Assembly: GCF_014076415.1 (NCBI RefSeq)
Contig: NZ_CP043568.1
Coordinates: 930,001-994,000, forward strand
DNA from: Comamonas testosteroni
Lineage (GTDB): Bacteria > Pseudomonadota > Gammaproteobacteria > Burkholderiales > Burkholderiaceae_C
Reading direction: 5' to 3'
Length of the DNA: 64,000 nt
Under the pieces are notes generated by a model. The model was given only the letters and a program-made list of their open reading frames with translations, did no database searches and was not told where the DNA came from. Shown in pieces: positions 48,255 through 57,706 of this stretch. Position 1 is the stretch's first letter, and each line of letters begins with the position of its first letter. Made by a program: the position numbers and the translations under genes.

Positions 48255-48358
48255 ATGCTCCCCCTGTGGCGCTTCGCGCCTTCCCCCAGGGGGGGACGAC
48301 GCCTTTGCTGCGGGGCGGCCCTTGCTTGGCGTCCCTCACCTGTGCTGCGCCAGTCACA
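48255..48358 (+). repeat. GC-rich post-stop repeat, copy after folE
   Basis: Begins at the base after the stop: CTCCCCCTGTGGCGCTTCGC, C5/G7 inverted blocks, GACGACGCC, GCTGCGGGGCGGCCC, CTTGGCGTCCCT. It is the most complete copy in the window. Confidence 0.75.
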
Positions 48359-48449
48359 TCACGCACTGGCCATGTTCGGCCAGATGAGCGACTGAATTTT
48401 TCTTTTCAAAAGGCTGCGCATCGCGCGGCCTTTTGCATTTCCGGCTCCC

Positions 48450-49340
48450 ATGTCCCTGCAAGCGTTCACTCTCATCATTCTGGCCGGCCTGATTCATTCG
48501 GGCTGGAACATCGTGGCCAAGAAGGCCGGCGGAGACGCCCGCTTTTCGCTCTACACCGCCATCTGCAATGCCGTCATCTGGCTGCCGCTGGGCTGGTGGC
48601 TGGGCAAGGACGTGGTGCCGGACTGGGGCTGGATGGAGTGGGCGTTCGTCACCGCCAGCGCCGTGCTGCATGTGGCTTATTTCGTGGTGCTGCTGCGCGG
48701 CTATCGCGTGGCCGATCTGACGGTGGTCTATCCGCTGGCGCGCGGCAGCGGGCCGCTGATCTCCTCGCTGGTGGCCGTGATCTTTCTCGGCGAACAGATC
48801 TCGACGCTGGGGGCTGCCGGCATTGCGGGCGTGGTGCTGGGCGTGTTTCTGATCGCGGGTGGCCCGCGCATGATCGTGGCCATTCGTGAGGGGCAGGATC
48901 TGGAGGCGCGCCAGCGCGTGCTGTCCGGTCTCTACTACGGCCTGCTGACGGGGTTGTTCATTGCCAGCTACACGGTGGTGGACAGCTATGCCGTCAAGAT
49001 GCTGCTGATGTCGCCGATTCTGGTGGACTATATGGGCAATCTGATCCGGCTGGTGATTCTGGCGCCGCTGGCCGCCCGGGACTGGCCCGAGACCAAGCGC
49101 CTGTGGCGTCTGCAATGGCGCTATGCGGCCGTGGTGGCCTTCTTCAGCCCCATCGCCTATGTGCTGGTGCTGTATGCGGTGCAAAGCGCGCCCATCTCTC
49201 ACGTCGCTCCCGCACGCGAGGTGTCCATGCTGTTCGCGGCCCTGATAGGCGGCAGGCTGCTGGGCGAGGGCGACCGGGCTCTGCGCATTGCCGGGGCCGT
49301 CATGATTGCCCTGGGCGTGACGGCACTGGGGCTGGGTTGA
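48450..49340 (+). CDS. EamA/DMT-family transporter
   Basis: Inner-membrane protein of 296 residues with about ten membrane helices in two EamA halves (DMT superfamily), for example IILAGLIHSGWNIVAKKAGG and SKMEVFFFSPIAYVLVLYAVQSAPISHVAPARE-like pattern near 230-262. Families with this layout export amino acids or metabolites. Substrate not inferable. Followed 78 bases later by a LysE-type exporter gene. Confidence 0.85.
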   Translation: MSLQAFTLIILAGLIHSGWNIVAKKAGGDARFSLYTAICNAVIWLPLGWWLGKDVVPDWGWMEWAFVTASAVLHVAYFVVLLRGYRVADLTVVYPLARGSGPLISSLVAVIFLGEQISTLGAAGIAGVVLGVFLIAGGPRMIVAIREGQDLEARQRVLSGLYYGLLTGLFIASYTVVDSYAVKMLLMSPILVDYMGNLIRLVILAPLAARDWPETKRLWRLQWRYAAVVAFFSPIAYVLVLYAVQSAPISHVAPAREVSMLFAALIGGRLLGEGDRALRIAGAVMIALGVTALGLG

Positions 49341-49361
49341 AGTGAGTCGTTTGTCAAAAAG

Positions 49362-49396
49362 GCCTGTAGCCTTTGTCGATGAATCGCAAGTAGCTA
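49362..49396 (-). repeat. 35-bp dispersed repeat, copy before the LysE gene
   Basis: On the minus strand TAGCT, GCGA, AAAGGCT, ACAGGC at exactly the 35-bp spacing. Confidence 0.65.
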
Positions 49397-49418
49397 TTGT
49401 TTTTGAAGAGAGCTGAAA

Positions 49419-50066
49419 ATGCCGACCTGGGAAGTCCTGATCACATTCTTTGGCGTGGCCCTGCTGCTGGGCCTGAGCCCCGGCCCCGACAACCTGTTTG
49501 TGCTGGTGCAATCGGCCCAGCGCGGCTGGCGCGTGGGGCTGTGCGTAGTGTTGGGCCTGTGTCTGGGCATTGTCGGACATACGGCCGCCGTGGCACTGGG
49601 ACTGGCGGCCGTGGTGTCGACATCGCCCATGCTGTTCACGGCGCTCAAGCTCTGCGGCGCCGCCTATCTGGCCTATCTGGCCTGGGGCGCATGGCATGCA
49701 CCCGTCAGCGTGGAAGAAAGTGCCAGGGTACAGGAGCAACGCGATGTGCTGACTCTGCGCTCCGCCATGAGCTGGGTGGGCAGAGGCGTGGTCATGAACC
49801 TGACCAACCCCAAGGTGCTGATTTTCTTTCTGGCCTTTTTGCCCCAGTTCACCGACCCCGCTCGCGGCAGCGTGCCAGTGCAGATCATGGTGCTGGGCAG
49901 CGTCTTCATGGCAGCAGCTTGGCTGGTCTTTGGTTCTATCGCCTGTTTCTCGGGGCTCTTTGGCCAGATCCTGCAGCGCTCCGCCCGCGCCCAGCGCTGG
50001 CTTAACCGCATCGCAGCCACCGTTTTCGGTGCGCTCGCACTTCGTCTTGTGATGGTGCAACGCTAG
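49419..50066 (+). CDS. LysE/RhtB-family amino-acid exporter
   Basis: Inner-membrane exporter of 215 residues with about six hydrophobic segments. The family motif GLSPGPDNLFVLVQSAQRGW lies near residues 17-36. RGVVMNLTNPKVLIFFLAFLPQF near 127-149 is also typical. The actual amino acid is unknown. Confidence 0.92.
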   Translation: MPTWEVLITFFGVALLLGLSPGPDNLFVLVQSAQRGWRVGLCVVLGLCLGIVGHTAAVALGLAAVVSTSPMLFTALKLCGAAYLAYLAWGAWHAPVSVEESARVQEQRDVLTLRSAMSWVGRGVVMNLTNPKVLIFFLAFLPQFTDPARGSVPVQIMVLGSVFMAAAWLVFGSIACFSGLFGQILQRSARAQRWLNRIAATVFGALALRLVMVQR

Positions 50067-50102
50067 AGGCAAACACTCTTAACACTGGTGCATGCCAGAA
50101 GC

Positions 50103-50248
50103 CAGAGACAGCGAGGAAGGGTCTGTGCCGGCCACACCGCCCCGCAGCGAGGCCGTCGTCCCCTCCGTCCCTCTCCCATAGTGTGCGAAGCACATAGAGA
50201 GAGGGGTGTCCAGCCAGGGGGAAGGCGCGTGCTGCCTCAGGGGGAGCT
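50103..50248 (-). repeat. GC-rich post-stop repeat, long composite copy
   Basis: On the minus strand it starts about nine bases after the binding-protein stop (CTCCCCCTGAGGC...CGCGCCTTCCCCC), then a nested hairpin (CCTCTC... / ...GAGAGGG) and GGGACGACGGCC, GCTGCGGGGCGG. The nested hairpin is absent from the folE copy. Confidence 0.7.
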
Positions 50249-50256
50249 TGTCGTCC

Positions 50257-51744
50257 TTATCCCCAGGATAGCGCAGACAAGTCATTGACAAACACCGGCA
50301 TGTCCTTCCACAGCCCGCGCAGCTTCTTGTTCGCCACGGTCACCCACTGCGGGGTGTAGAGAAAGCCGTGCACCGAATCATGCGCCAGCAGGCGCTGGGC
50401 ATCGCCAAGCAGGCGTGCGCGGTCGGCGGGGCGCGGTGTGTGCTTGATCTTGTCGAAAAGTTCGTTGAATTCCTGGGACTGGTAGCCCCAGTAGTAATCG
50501 GGCTTGGCAAAGTTGCCCAGATCAAACGGCTCGACATGCGAAATGATGGTCAGGTCGTAGTTCTTGTTGGTGTAGGTGCCCGACAGCCATTGCGCCCACT
50601 CCACGTTCTGCAGCTTGAGCTGGATGCCGATCTTGGCCAGCTGGGCTGCAATCAGTTCACCGCCTTGGCGTGCGTAGGGCGCGGGCGGCAGCGTCATGGT
50701 CAGTGTCAGCGGGGTCTTGACGCCAGCTTCAGCCATCAAGGCCTTGGCTTTTTCCAGGTCAAAGGGGTTGACACCTGTGGTGTCCACATAGCCAAAGGCC
50801 GTGGGCACATAGTAGCTGCCGATGGGCACGCCATAGCCATCGGCGGCTCCGGCAATCACGGCCTTGCGATCGATGGCGGCGGCAATGGCGCGGCGCACGC
50901 GGATGTCGTTCAAGGGCTTGCGTGCATTGTTGATGGCCAGAATGGTCTTGGCGCGCGAGTTGCTCACCACCACCTGAAAGCGGGCATTGGTCTTGAACTG
51001 GGGCACGCTGCGCGGCGAGACGCGCGGGAAGGCATCGACATCGCCGGCCAGCAGGGCGGCAACCTGTGCCGCGGGGTCGGGGATGAAGCGGAACACGGCG
51101 CGCTTGATGCGAATGCTCTGTGCCGAGCGATAGCCGGGCCAGGCGGTCAGAGTGACCGATGCACCCTTGGCCCAGGCCGCCAGCTTGTAGGGGCCGGTGC
51201 CCACGGGCTTGCTGGCGTTGGTGGTGGCGCTCTTGGGCTCGACGATGATGGAGGTGGCCTGGCCCATCATGAACAGAAAGTCGGGGTCTATCTCCTGGTT
51301 GGTCAGTACCACCGTATGCTCGTCGGCGACCTTGGTGCTCAGATTGGCAAAGGTGCGCTTGTCCTTGTTGGTGCTTTTGTCGGCTGCCGCGCGCTCGAAC
51401 GAGAACTTGACGGCAGCAGCGTTGAAGGGCTCGCCGTTCTGGAACTTCACATCCTTGCGCAGACGGAAGGTATAGGTCTTGAGGTCGGAGGAGACTTCCC
51501 AGCTTTCGGCCAGCAGAGGCGAGACGCTGCCATCGGGGTTGATCTTGGTCAGCGTCTCAAACACGTTGTAGAGCACGACTTCGGCAATCGAGGAAGCAGC
51601 CCCGGCCGTGGGGTCCAGTCCTGGCGGCTCCAGCGTCATGGCCAGCGTGACGCTGTCTTTCTTGGCCTGGGCCATGGCAGGCCAGGCAGCGAACAAGGGC
51701 AAGCTGGCAGCCGAGCTGGCCAGCAAGGAGCGGCGATTGAGCAT
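50257..51744 (-). CDS. Dipeptide/oligopeptide ABC transporter binding protein
   Basis: Periplasmic receptor of the SBP_bac_5 (DppA/OppA) family, 495 residues from the start at 51744. The N-terminus MLNRRSLLASSAASLPLF has a twin-arginine pattern, so Tat export is possible. Typical family stretches are LDPTAGAASSIAEVVLYNVFETL near 42-64 and YTFRLRKDVKFQNGEPFNA near 93-111. It is the last gene of the transporter operon, behind the two ATPases, which is unusual because the receptor gene more often comes first. Confidence 0.92.
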   Translation of the reverse strand: MLNRRSLLASSAASLPLFAAWPAMAQAKKDSVTLAMTLEPPGLDPTAGAASSIAEVVLYNVFETLTKINPDGSVSPLLAESWEVSSDLKTYTFRLRKDVKFQNGEPFNAAAVKFSFERAAADKSTNKDKRTFANLSTKVADEHTVVLTNQEIDPDFLFMMGQATSIIVEPKSATTNASKPVGTGPYKLAAWAKGASVTLTAWPGYRSAQSIRIKRAVFRFIPDPAAQVAALLAGDVDAFPRVSPRSVPQFKTNARFQVVVSNSRAKTILAINNARKPLNDIRVRRAIAAAIDRKAVIAGAADGYGVPIGSYYVPTAFGYVDTTGVNPFDLEKAKALMAEAGVKTPLTLTMTLPPAPYARQGGELIAAQLAKIGIQLKLQNVEWAQWLSGTYTNKNYDLTIISHVEPFDLGNFAKPDYYWGYQSQEFNELFDKIKHTPRPADRARLLGDAQRLLAHDSVHGFLYTPQWVTVANKKLRGLWKDMPVFVNDLSALSWG

Positions 51745-51915
51745 CAACAAAGTCTCCGATGGGGGGGCTGGCCGCATGGGGCCATCAAAAGCGCTGCAAG
51801 TCATCGCGGGGAGCGGACTTGTTTCATATGCGTTTTTACACCAGTCGGAGCAGTCTTTGCTGTGGTCGCCGGCATATCGCTGCTGCGAGTGTGAACAACT
51901 GTTTGCCGGTCCGGT

Positions 51916-52746
51916 TCAGATGACTCGCGGTGCGGCCTTGACCAAGGCCTGGGTATAGGGGTGCCCGGGGGTGGAGAACAGCTTGCACGGCGTGCCGCGC
52001 TCCACCACTTCACCCCGATGGAGAACGATGACCTGATCGCAGACATGCTGGACCACGGCCAGGTCATGGCTGATGAACAGATAGGACAGGCCCAGCTCGC
52101 GTTGCAAGTCCTGCATGAGATTGAGCACCTGGGCCTGCACCGAGACATCGAGCGCACTGACCGGCTCGTCGGCCACGATCAGGCGGGGGCGGGTAATCAG
52201 AGCGCGGGCAATGGCAATGCGCTGGCGTTGGCCGCCTGAGAACTCGTGCGGATATTTGTCGGCGTCCTGCGCGCGCAGACCGACCTGGTCAAGCACGCTC
52301 AGCACCTGCTGGCGCCTGGCAGGGCGACTGAGCTTCTCATGAGTCGTTCCCAAAGGCTCGCTGACGATGGCTTCCACTGTCATGCGCGGGTCCAGCGATC
52401 CATAGGGGTCCTGAAACACCATCTGGAAGTCGCGCCGCGCGGCGCGCAGTTCCTGTTCGGACAGCCGGTGCAGATTGCGGCCCAGCAGTTCCACCCTGCC
52501 TTCGCTGGGGCGGTCCAGAGCCATGACCAGACGTGCCAGCGTGGACTTGCCGGAGCCCGATTCGCCGACCACGCCCAGGCTTTGTCCACCCTGCAGCTCG
52601 AAGCTCACGCCCCGCAGGGCCTGCAGCGGCTCGGGCTTGCGCCACAGCGATGTACGGGGGCGTGAATATGCGCGTTTCAGTCCGCTAACCCTCAGCAAGA
52701 CTGCGCTGCTGTTTCCAGCTTCAGAGGTTTCGGCTGGCTCGTTCAT
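51916..52746 (-). CDS. Peptide ABC transporter ATPase (DppF/OppF-like)
   Basis: ATPase of 276 residues: Walker A GESGSGKST near 60, signature [19 protein letters not shown] (here FSGGQRQRIAIARAL) near 169, Walker B LIVADEPVSALDV near 190. It starts with a 4-base overlap to the preceding ATPase gene. A substrate-class domain extends the C-terminus slightly. Confidence 0.94.
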   Translation of the reverse strand: MNEPAETSEAGNSSAVLLRVSGLKRAYSRPRTSLWRKPEPLQALRGVSFELQGGQSLGVVGESGSGKSTLARLVMALDRPSEGRVELLGRNLHRLSEQELRAARRDFQMVFQDPYGSLDPRMTVEAIVSEPLGTTHEKLSRPARRQQVLSVLDQVGLRAQDADKYPHEFSGGQRQRIAIARALITRPRLIVADEPVSALDVSVQAQVLNLMQDLQRELGLSYLFISHDLAVVQHVCDQVIVLHRGEVVERGTPCKLFSTPGHPYTQALVKAAPRVI

Positions 52747-53771
52747 GTCCTTGCTCCTGCCGTCAGCACCTGTTCATAGAGGCAGCGTGCCACATGGGGC
52801 TGGCGCCAGGAAGCGAGAGAGGCCGGTGCCGCCATGCTGGGCTGCTGCAGCGTGCGAGGCTGGGGACGCTCTACATAGCAGTCGTCCTGTGTATGGGCGC
52901 AGCGGCCCGCAAACGGGCAGCCTGCGGGCAGGTCCACGAGCTCCGGCACGGCGCCTGCGATGGTGGGCAGATGCCCCGCAGCTGGCCCGGCCTGGAGCTG
53001 CGGCCGGGCCGCGAACAGGCCGCGCGTATAAGGGTGGGCGCGCCTGGCGAACACCGCTTCCGTCATGCCGGATTCGACCACGGTGCCGCCATACATGACC
53101 AGCAACTGCTCGGCGTTCTGGGCAATCACGCCCAGATCATGGCTGATGAGAACCAGCGCCATGGAATGCTCGGCCACCAGTTCCTGCAGCAGATCCAGAA
53201 TGCGCTGTTGAACCGTCACATCCAGGGCCGTGGTGGGCTCGTCGGCCACCAGCAGATCGGGACCGCAGGCCAGGGCCATGGCAATCATGATGCGCTGGCG
53301 CTGGCCGCCGGAGAACTGGTGTGGATATTCATCGAGCCGCTGCGCAGCCTGCGCAATGCCCACCCTCTCCAGCAGTTCGGTGGCGCGGGCACGGGCCTGG
53401 GCGCGGCTCATTGCCAGATGAAGCCGCAGTGGCTCTGCCACCTGGCGGCCGATGCTGTGCACGGGGTTGAGGGCGCTCATGGGCTCCTGAAACACCATGG
53501 CCATGCGGTTGCCGCGCAGGGCGCAGAGCTGTCGCTCGCTGAGGCCCAGCAGTTCCTGGCCGTCCAGCTGGATGCTGCCGTCCACCTGTGCGTGTTCGGG
53601 CAGCAGGCCCATCAGCGCCAACGCCGTCAGCGATTTGCCGCAGCCCGATTCGCCGATCAGGCCCAGTGTGGCACCGCGCTCCAGCGTAAAGCTTACATCG
53701 CGCACGGCCTGGGCCCGGCCGCGATGGGTCTGCAGATTGATGGTGAGGTTGGAGACTTCAAGCAAAGCCAT
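52743..53771 (-). CDS. Peptide ABC transporter ATPase (DppD/OppD-like)
   Basis: ATPase of 342 residues: Walker A GESGCGKSL near 38, signature FSGGQRQRIMIAMAL near 157, Walker B LLVADEPTTALDV near 178. The C-terminal oligopeptide/dipeptide domain contains the Cys-rich cluster CPFAGRC...C...C near 290-312, expected to hold an Fe-S cluster as in DppD. Confidence 0.95.
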   Translation of the reverse strand: MALLEVSNLTINLQTHRGRAQAVRDVSFTLERGATLGLIGESGCGKSLTALALMGLLPEHAQVDGSIQLDGQELLGLSERQLCALRGNRMAMVFQEPMSALNPVHSIGRQVAEPLRLHLAMSRAQARARATELLERVGIAQAAQRLDEYPHQFSGGQRQRIMIAMALACGPDLLVADEPTTALDVTVQQRILDLLQELVAEHSMALVLISHDLGVIAQNAEQLLVMYGGTVVESGMTEAVFARRAHPYTRGLFAARPQLQAGPAAGHLPTIAGAVPELVDLPAGCPFAGRCAHTQDDCYVERPQPRTLQQPSMAAPASLASWRQPHVARCLYEQVLTAGART

Positions 53772-53777
53772 GGTGAT

Positions 53778-54683
53778 TCAACGCTCGCGTGTCAGTCGGG
53801 GGTCCAGCAGGTCGCGCAGACCGTCGCCCAGCAGGTTCAGACCCAGCACCGACAAGGCGATTGCCAGGCCGGGCCAGACGGCCAGCAGCGGCGCCTGGAA
53901 CATCAGGGTCTGGGCTTCGCTGAGCATGCGCCCCCAGGACGGCTGGGGCGGCTGCGTGCCCAGCCCCAGATAGGATAGGGCGGCCTCGGCCAGAATGGCC
54001 AGCGCAAACTGAATGGTAGCCTGCACGACGAGCACGGCCGCAATATTGGGCAGCACATGCTGCAAAGTGATGGCCGTGCGGCTTTTGCCGCAGGCTCTGG
54101 CGGCCAGCACATAGTCGCGGGCCCAGATGGCATTGGCCGAGGCGCGGGTGATGCGCGCAAAGGTGGGGATGTTGAAGATGCCGATGGCAATGATGGCATT
54201 GACCATGCCGGCTCCAAACACGGCTGTGAGCATGATGGCCGAGAGCAGGGCCGGAAAGGCAAAGGTGAAGTCCGCCAGCCGCATGATGATTTCCTCCACC
54301 CAGCCACGGCGTGCAGCGGCGACCAGGCCCAGCACCACGCCCAGCGTCAGACCTATGCCCACGGCGATCAGGCCCACGGCAATCGATGCACGTGCGCCGA
54401 CCAGAATCTGCGAGGCAATATCGCGCCCGAAGGCATCGGTGCCCAGCCAGTGCCGGCTGCTGCTGGCCTGCAGGGCGGCGTCCATATCCACTTCATAGGC
54501 CGAGCCGGGGGTCCAGACAAAAGACAGCAGCGCGGCAGCAACCAGCAAGGTTGTGAGCAGGGCGCCGAGCACAAAGCTGCGGTGCTGCAGGGCGCGCCGG
54601 CCAAAGCCTTGGGGCTGTGTGCGCGTGAAGGCGCGTGTCGGGTAGTCGCTCACACTGGCGCGGGTATCGGTCTGCCTGCTCAT
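53778..54683 (-). CDS. Peptide ABC transporter permease (DppC-like)
   Basis: Inner-membrane permease of 301 residues. An N-terminal helix (about 32-53) and the binding-protein-dependent transport domain (about 90-295) with the EAA-like loop AACGKSRTAITLQHVLPN near 205. It overlaps the DppB-like stop by 4 bases. Confidence 0.95.
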   Translation of the reverse strand: MSRQTDTRASVSDYPTRAFTRTQPQGFGRRALQHRSFVLGALLTTLLVAAALLSFVWTPGSAYEVDMDAALQASSSRHWLGTDAFGRDIASQILVGARASIAVGLIAVGIGLTLGVVLGLVAAARRGWVEEIIMRLADFTFAFPALLSAIMLTAVFGAGMVNAIIAIGIFNIPTFARITRASANAIWARDYVLAARACGKSRTAITLQHVLPNIAAVLVVQATIQFALAILAEAALSYLGLGTQPPQPSWGRMLSEAQTLMFQAPLLAVWPGLAIALSVLGLNLLGDGLRDLLDPRLTRER

Positions 54684-55642
54684 AGATCGCCGGCCTTGAT
54701 GCGGGGGTCGATGGCGGCATAAAGCACGTCGACGACAAAATTCACCACCACCACCATGGCGGCCAGCAGCAGCACGCAGTTGCGCACCACGATCACATCT
54801 CGGTTGGAAATGGATTGAAAGATCAGCCGGCCCAGGCCCGGCAGATAGAACACGTTCTCCACCACGATGGTGCCTGCCAGCAGGTTGGCGAACTGCAGTC
54901 CCATGACGGTGACGACGGGAATCATGGCGTTGCGCAGCACATGACGCCAGAGCGCCGCGCCGCGCGACAGCCCCTTGGCGCGGGCCGTGCGCACAAAGTC
55001 CTCGCGCAGCACTTCCAGCACCGCGGAGCGGGTGATGCGGGCCAGGATGGCTGCCTGTACCACGGCCAGCGCAACGGCAGGCAGCAGCAGTGCCTGCAGC
55101 GCTGGCCAGAAGCCGCCGCCGGCCTCTTCACTCCAGCCCGGAAAGCCGCCGGCCGAGAACCATTGCAGCTTCACCGAGAACAGCAGGATCAGAAGAATCG
55201 CAAACCAGAAGTTGGGGATGGCAATGCCGATCTGGGCCAGGCCCATGAGGCCCACATCACCCCAGCGTTTGTGGTTGGCGGCCGCAACCACTCCCGCAGC
55301 AATGGCCAGCACGGCGGTGATGCACATGGCCATGATGGCCAGCGGCACGGTGACCGCAAGGCGTTCCCAGACCAGCTCGGCCACGGGCGAGCCATAGACG
55401 TAGCTGTCGCCCATGTCGCCGTGCAGAAGGCCGGCTACCCACTGCCAGTAGCGCATCGGCGCGGGCTGGTCCAGGCCTAGTTGCTGAACCATGGCCGCTA
55501 CGACCTCAGGCTCGGCATCGGGGCCCATGAGCATCTGGGCTGCATCGCCGGGCAGGACTTCCAGCACGGCAAAAACCACGATGGAGGCGCCGAGCAATGT
55601 GGCGATCAGCGTGAGCAGGCGTTTGAGCAAGAAGATGCTCAT
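54680..55642 (-). CDS. Peptide ABC transporter permease (DppB-like)
   Basis: Inner-membrane permease of 320 residues, first gene of the operon. The start at 55642 gives the typical MSIFLLKRLLTLIATLLGASIVVF helix followed by a periplasmic loop PGDAAQMLMGP. The EAA loop RTARAKGLSRGAALWRHVLRNA lies near residues 215-236. With the DppC-like gene it forms the peptide channel. Confidence 0.95.
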   Translation of the reverse strand: MSIFLLKRLLTLIATLLGASIVVFAVLEVLPGDAAQMLMGPDAEPEVVAAMVQQLGLDQPAPMRYWQWVAGLLHGDMGDSYVYGSPVAELVWERLAVTVPLAIMAMCITAVLAIAAGVVAAANHKRWGDVGLMGLAQIGIAIPNFWFAILLILLFSVKLQWFSAGGFPGWSEEAGGGFWPALQALLLPAVALAVVQAAILARITRSAVLEVLREDFVRTARAKGLSRGAALWRHVLRNAMIPVVTVMGLQFANLLAGTIVVENVFYLPGLGRLIFQSISNRDVIVVRNCVLLLAAMVVVVNFVVDVLYAAIDPRIKAGDL

Positions 55643-55667
55643 GGCGTGAGGCGTTGTTTCATCGTGA

Positions 55668-56078
<411 letters not shown>

Positions 56079-56103
56079 GGCTCTTTGAGTCTGAATTCCT
56101 TGT

Positions 56104-56139
56104 ATATCAAGCGCACATAGCTCCTTATTCAGGAGCTAT
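56104..56139. terminator. Hairpin after the ferredoxin gene (repeat-like)
   Basis: Stem ATAGCTCCT/AGGAGCTAT (56117-56125 with 56131-56139) with a five-base loop and three following T, acting as a weak terminator. Read on the minus strand it begins TAGCT and has GTGCGCT at about the position of the AAGCGCT block of the 35-bp repeat, so it may be a diverged copy. Confidence 0.5.
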
Positions 56140-56158
56140 TTTGCATTCTGCCTCGGGC

Positions 56159-56797
56159 TCAGGCCTCGCCAGCTGCGGGCTGGGCGGCCTCGGGCGCAGG
56201 CTTGCGGGGCGGCTTGGGGCGGGGTGCCTTGGTGGTGTGGATGGCGAGAGTCGCCTTGTCCATCTGGCCGGCCACCATATCGGGCCAGGCCTTGAGCGAA
56301 TGTGCGATGGCGTCTTCGATCAGCTTGAGCTGCTCGGGGGCCGGTTTTTTGAGCACCCAGCTGGCGACCTCGCCCTTGTGGCCGGGGTGGCCGATGCCGA
56401 CGCGCAGACGCCAGTAATTGGGTGAACCGAGCTGGGCATGGATATCGCGCAAGCCGTTGTGGCCGCCATGGCTGCCGCCGAGCTTGAGCTTGACCACGCC
56501 AGGGTCGAAGTCCAGCTCGTCATGCACGACCAGGATTTCCTCGGGTTGGATCTTGAAGAAGCGCGCCAGTGCGCCGACCGACTTGCCCGAGAGATTCATG
56601 AAGGTCTGCGGCTCCAGCAGCCAGACGCTCTGGCCGTGGATGCTGGTGCGGGCCATCAGTCCCCAGTAGCTGCGCTCCGGAACCAGGTTGACCTTGAGTT
56701 CGCGCGCCAGCGCATCAATCCACCAGAAGCCGGCATTGTGCCGGGTGTCTTCATATTCAGGGCCAGGATTGCCGAGGCCGACAAACAGTTTGATCAT
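56159..56797 (-). CDS. pth: Peptidyl-tRNA hydrolase
   Basis: Hydrolyses peptidyl-tRNA released by stalled ribosomes. The 212 residues from the start at 56797 have [24 protein letters not shown] with the catalytic His near 21, [12 protein letters not shown] near 67 and [27 protein letters not shown] near 92-118. The Lys/Pro-rich tail from about 193 is disordered. Usual neighbour of rplY. Confidence 0.96.
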   Translation of the reverse strand: MIKLFVGLGNPGPEYEDTRHNAGFWWIDALARELKVNLVPERSYWGLMARTSIHGQSVWLLEPQTFMNLSGKSVGALARFFKIQPEEILVVHDELDFDPGVVKLKLGGSHGGHNGLRDIHAQLGSPNYWRLRVGIGHPGHKGEVASWVLKKPAPEQLKLIEDAIAHSLKAWPDMVAGQMDKATLAIHTTKAPRPKPPRKPAPEAAQPAAGEA

Positions 56798-56859
56798 TGC
56801 TCGATTATCTTCTTGCCAGCAAAGCTGGGCGGGCGGAGGCTGTTGTGCATGGGCCAAAG

Positions 56860-56884
56860 AAAAAGCCCACCGAGGTGGGCCTTT
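56860..56884 (-). terminator. Terminator after rplY
   Basis: Stem GCCCACC/GGTGGGC (56865-56871 with 56874-56880) followed on the minus strand by a T run. Confidence 0.75.
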
Positions 56885-56926
56885 TCTTGGAGTACAGCGG
56901 CAGGCGCTGTACCGAAGACGCAAGAA

Positions 56927-57550
56927 TTACTTCTTGCCCTTCTTGGCGGGAGCAGCTGCGGGAGCAGGTGCGGCGCCTTCGGCGGGAGCCACTTCGGGCA
57001 GCTTGATGGAGATCAGCGAAGGGTTCTTGTTGGCGCCACGCACCACAGCCTTCACGCCGTTGGGCAGCTTCAGAGCCTGCAGGCCCAGCACGGACTTGGA
57101 AGTCAGGGCGCTCAGGTCCACCTTGATGAACTCGGGCAGGTTTGCGGGTTCGCAGATCACTTGCAGCTCGTGCATCAGAGGAGTCACGGTGCAGTTCTCG
57201 ACCTTCACGGCGGGGGATTCAGCAGCGCCTTCGAAGTGCAGGGGCACGTTCATGTGCAGCTTGGTGTTGCCGTCCACGCGCTGGAAGTCGATGTGCTGCA
57301 CCAGCTTCTTGTAGGGGTGGAACTGCACGTCGCGCAGCACGACCTTGGTCACTTGACCGTTGATTTCCATGTCCAGGATGCTGGAGTGGAAAGCTTCCTT
57401 GTGCACAGCGTGCCACAGGGCGTTGTGATCGATTTCGATCAGTTGGGCTTCACCAGCACCGTAGACGATACCGGGGGTCTTGCCCGACAGACGCAGACGG
57501 CGGCTCGCACCCGTACCTTGCTTGGCGCGCTCAGTAGCGACGAATTGCAT
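56927..57550 (-). CDS. rplY: 50S ribosomal protein L25 (CTC form)
   Basis: 5S rRNA-binding protein with the C-terminal CTC domain. The 207 residues show the L25 fold (about 1-90, starting MQFVATERAKQGTGASRRLR) and the CTC beta domain (about 95-180), with an Ala/Pro/Lys-rich tail. Between prs and pth, the standard order. Confidence 0.95.
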   Translation of the reverse strand: MQFVATERAKQGTGASRRLRLSGKTPGIVYGAGEAQLIEIDHNALWHAVHKEAFHSSILDMEINGQVTKVVLRDVQFHPYKKLVQHIDFQRVDGNTKLHMNVPLHFEGAAESPAVKVENCTVTPLMHELQVICEPANLPEFIKVDLSALTSKSVLGLQALKLPNGVKAVVRGANKNPSLISIKLPEVAPAEGAAPAPAAAPAKKGKK

Positions 57551-57706
57551 AACTAACTCCTAGATGGACGGACCGCGACCAGTCTCGCCCGATTGATAAA
57601 AGAATCTGCACCTTGCAGCAAGGCCGTGGATTCTTGCGGTGGCCTCGAAACGGTCAAACCTCCCGAAGGAGGTTTGCTTGGGCTCGAGGCCGAAAAACCA
57701 GATATT

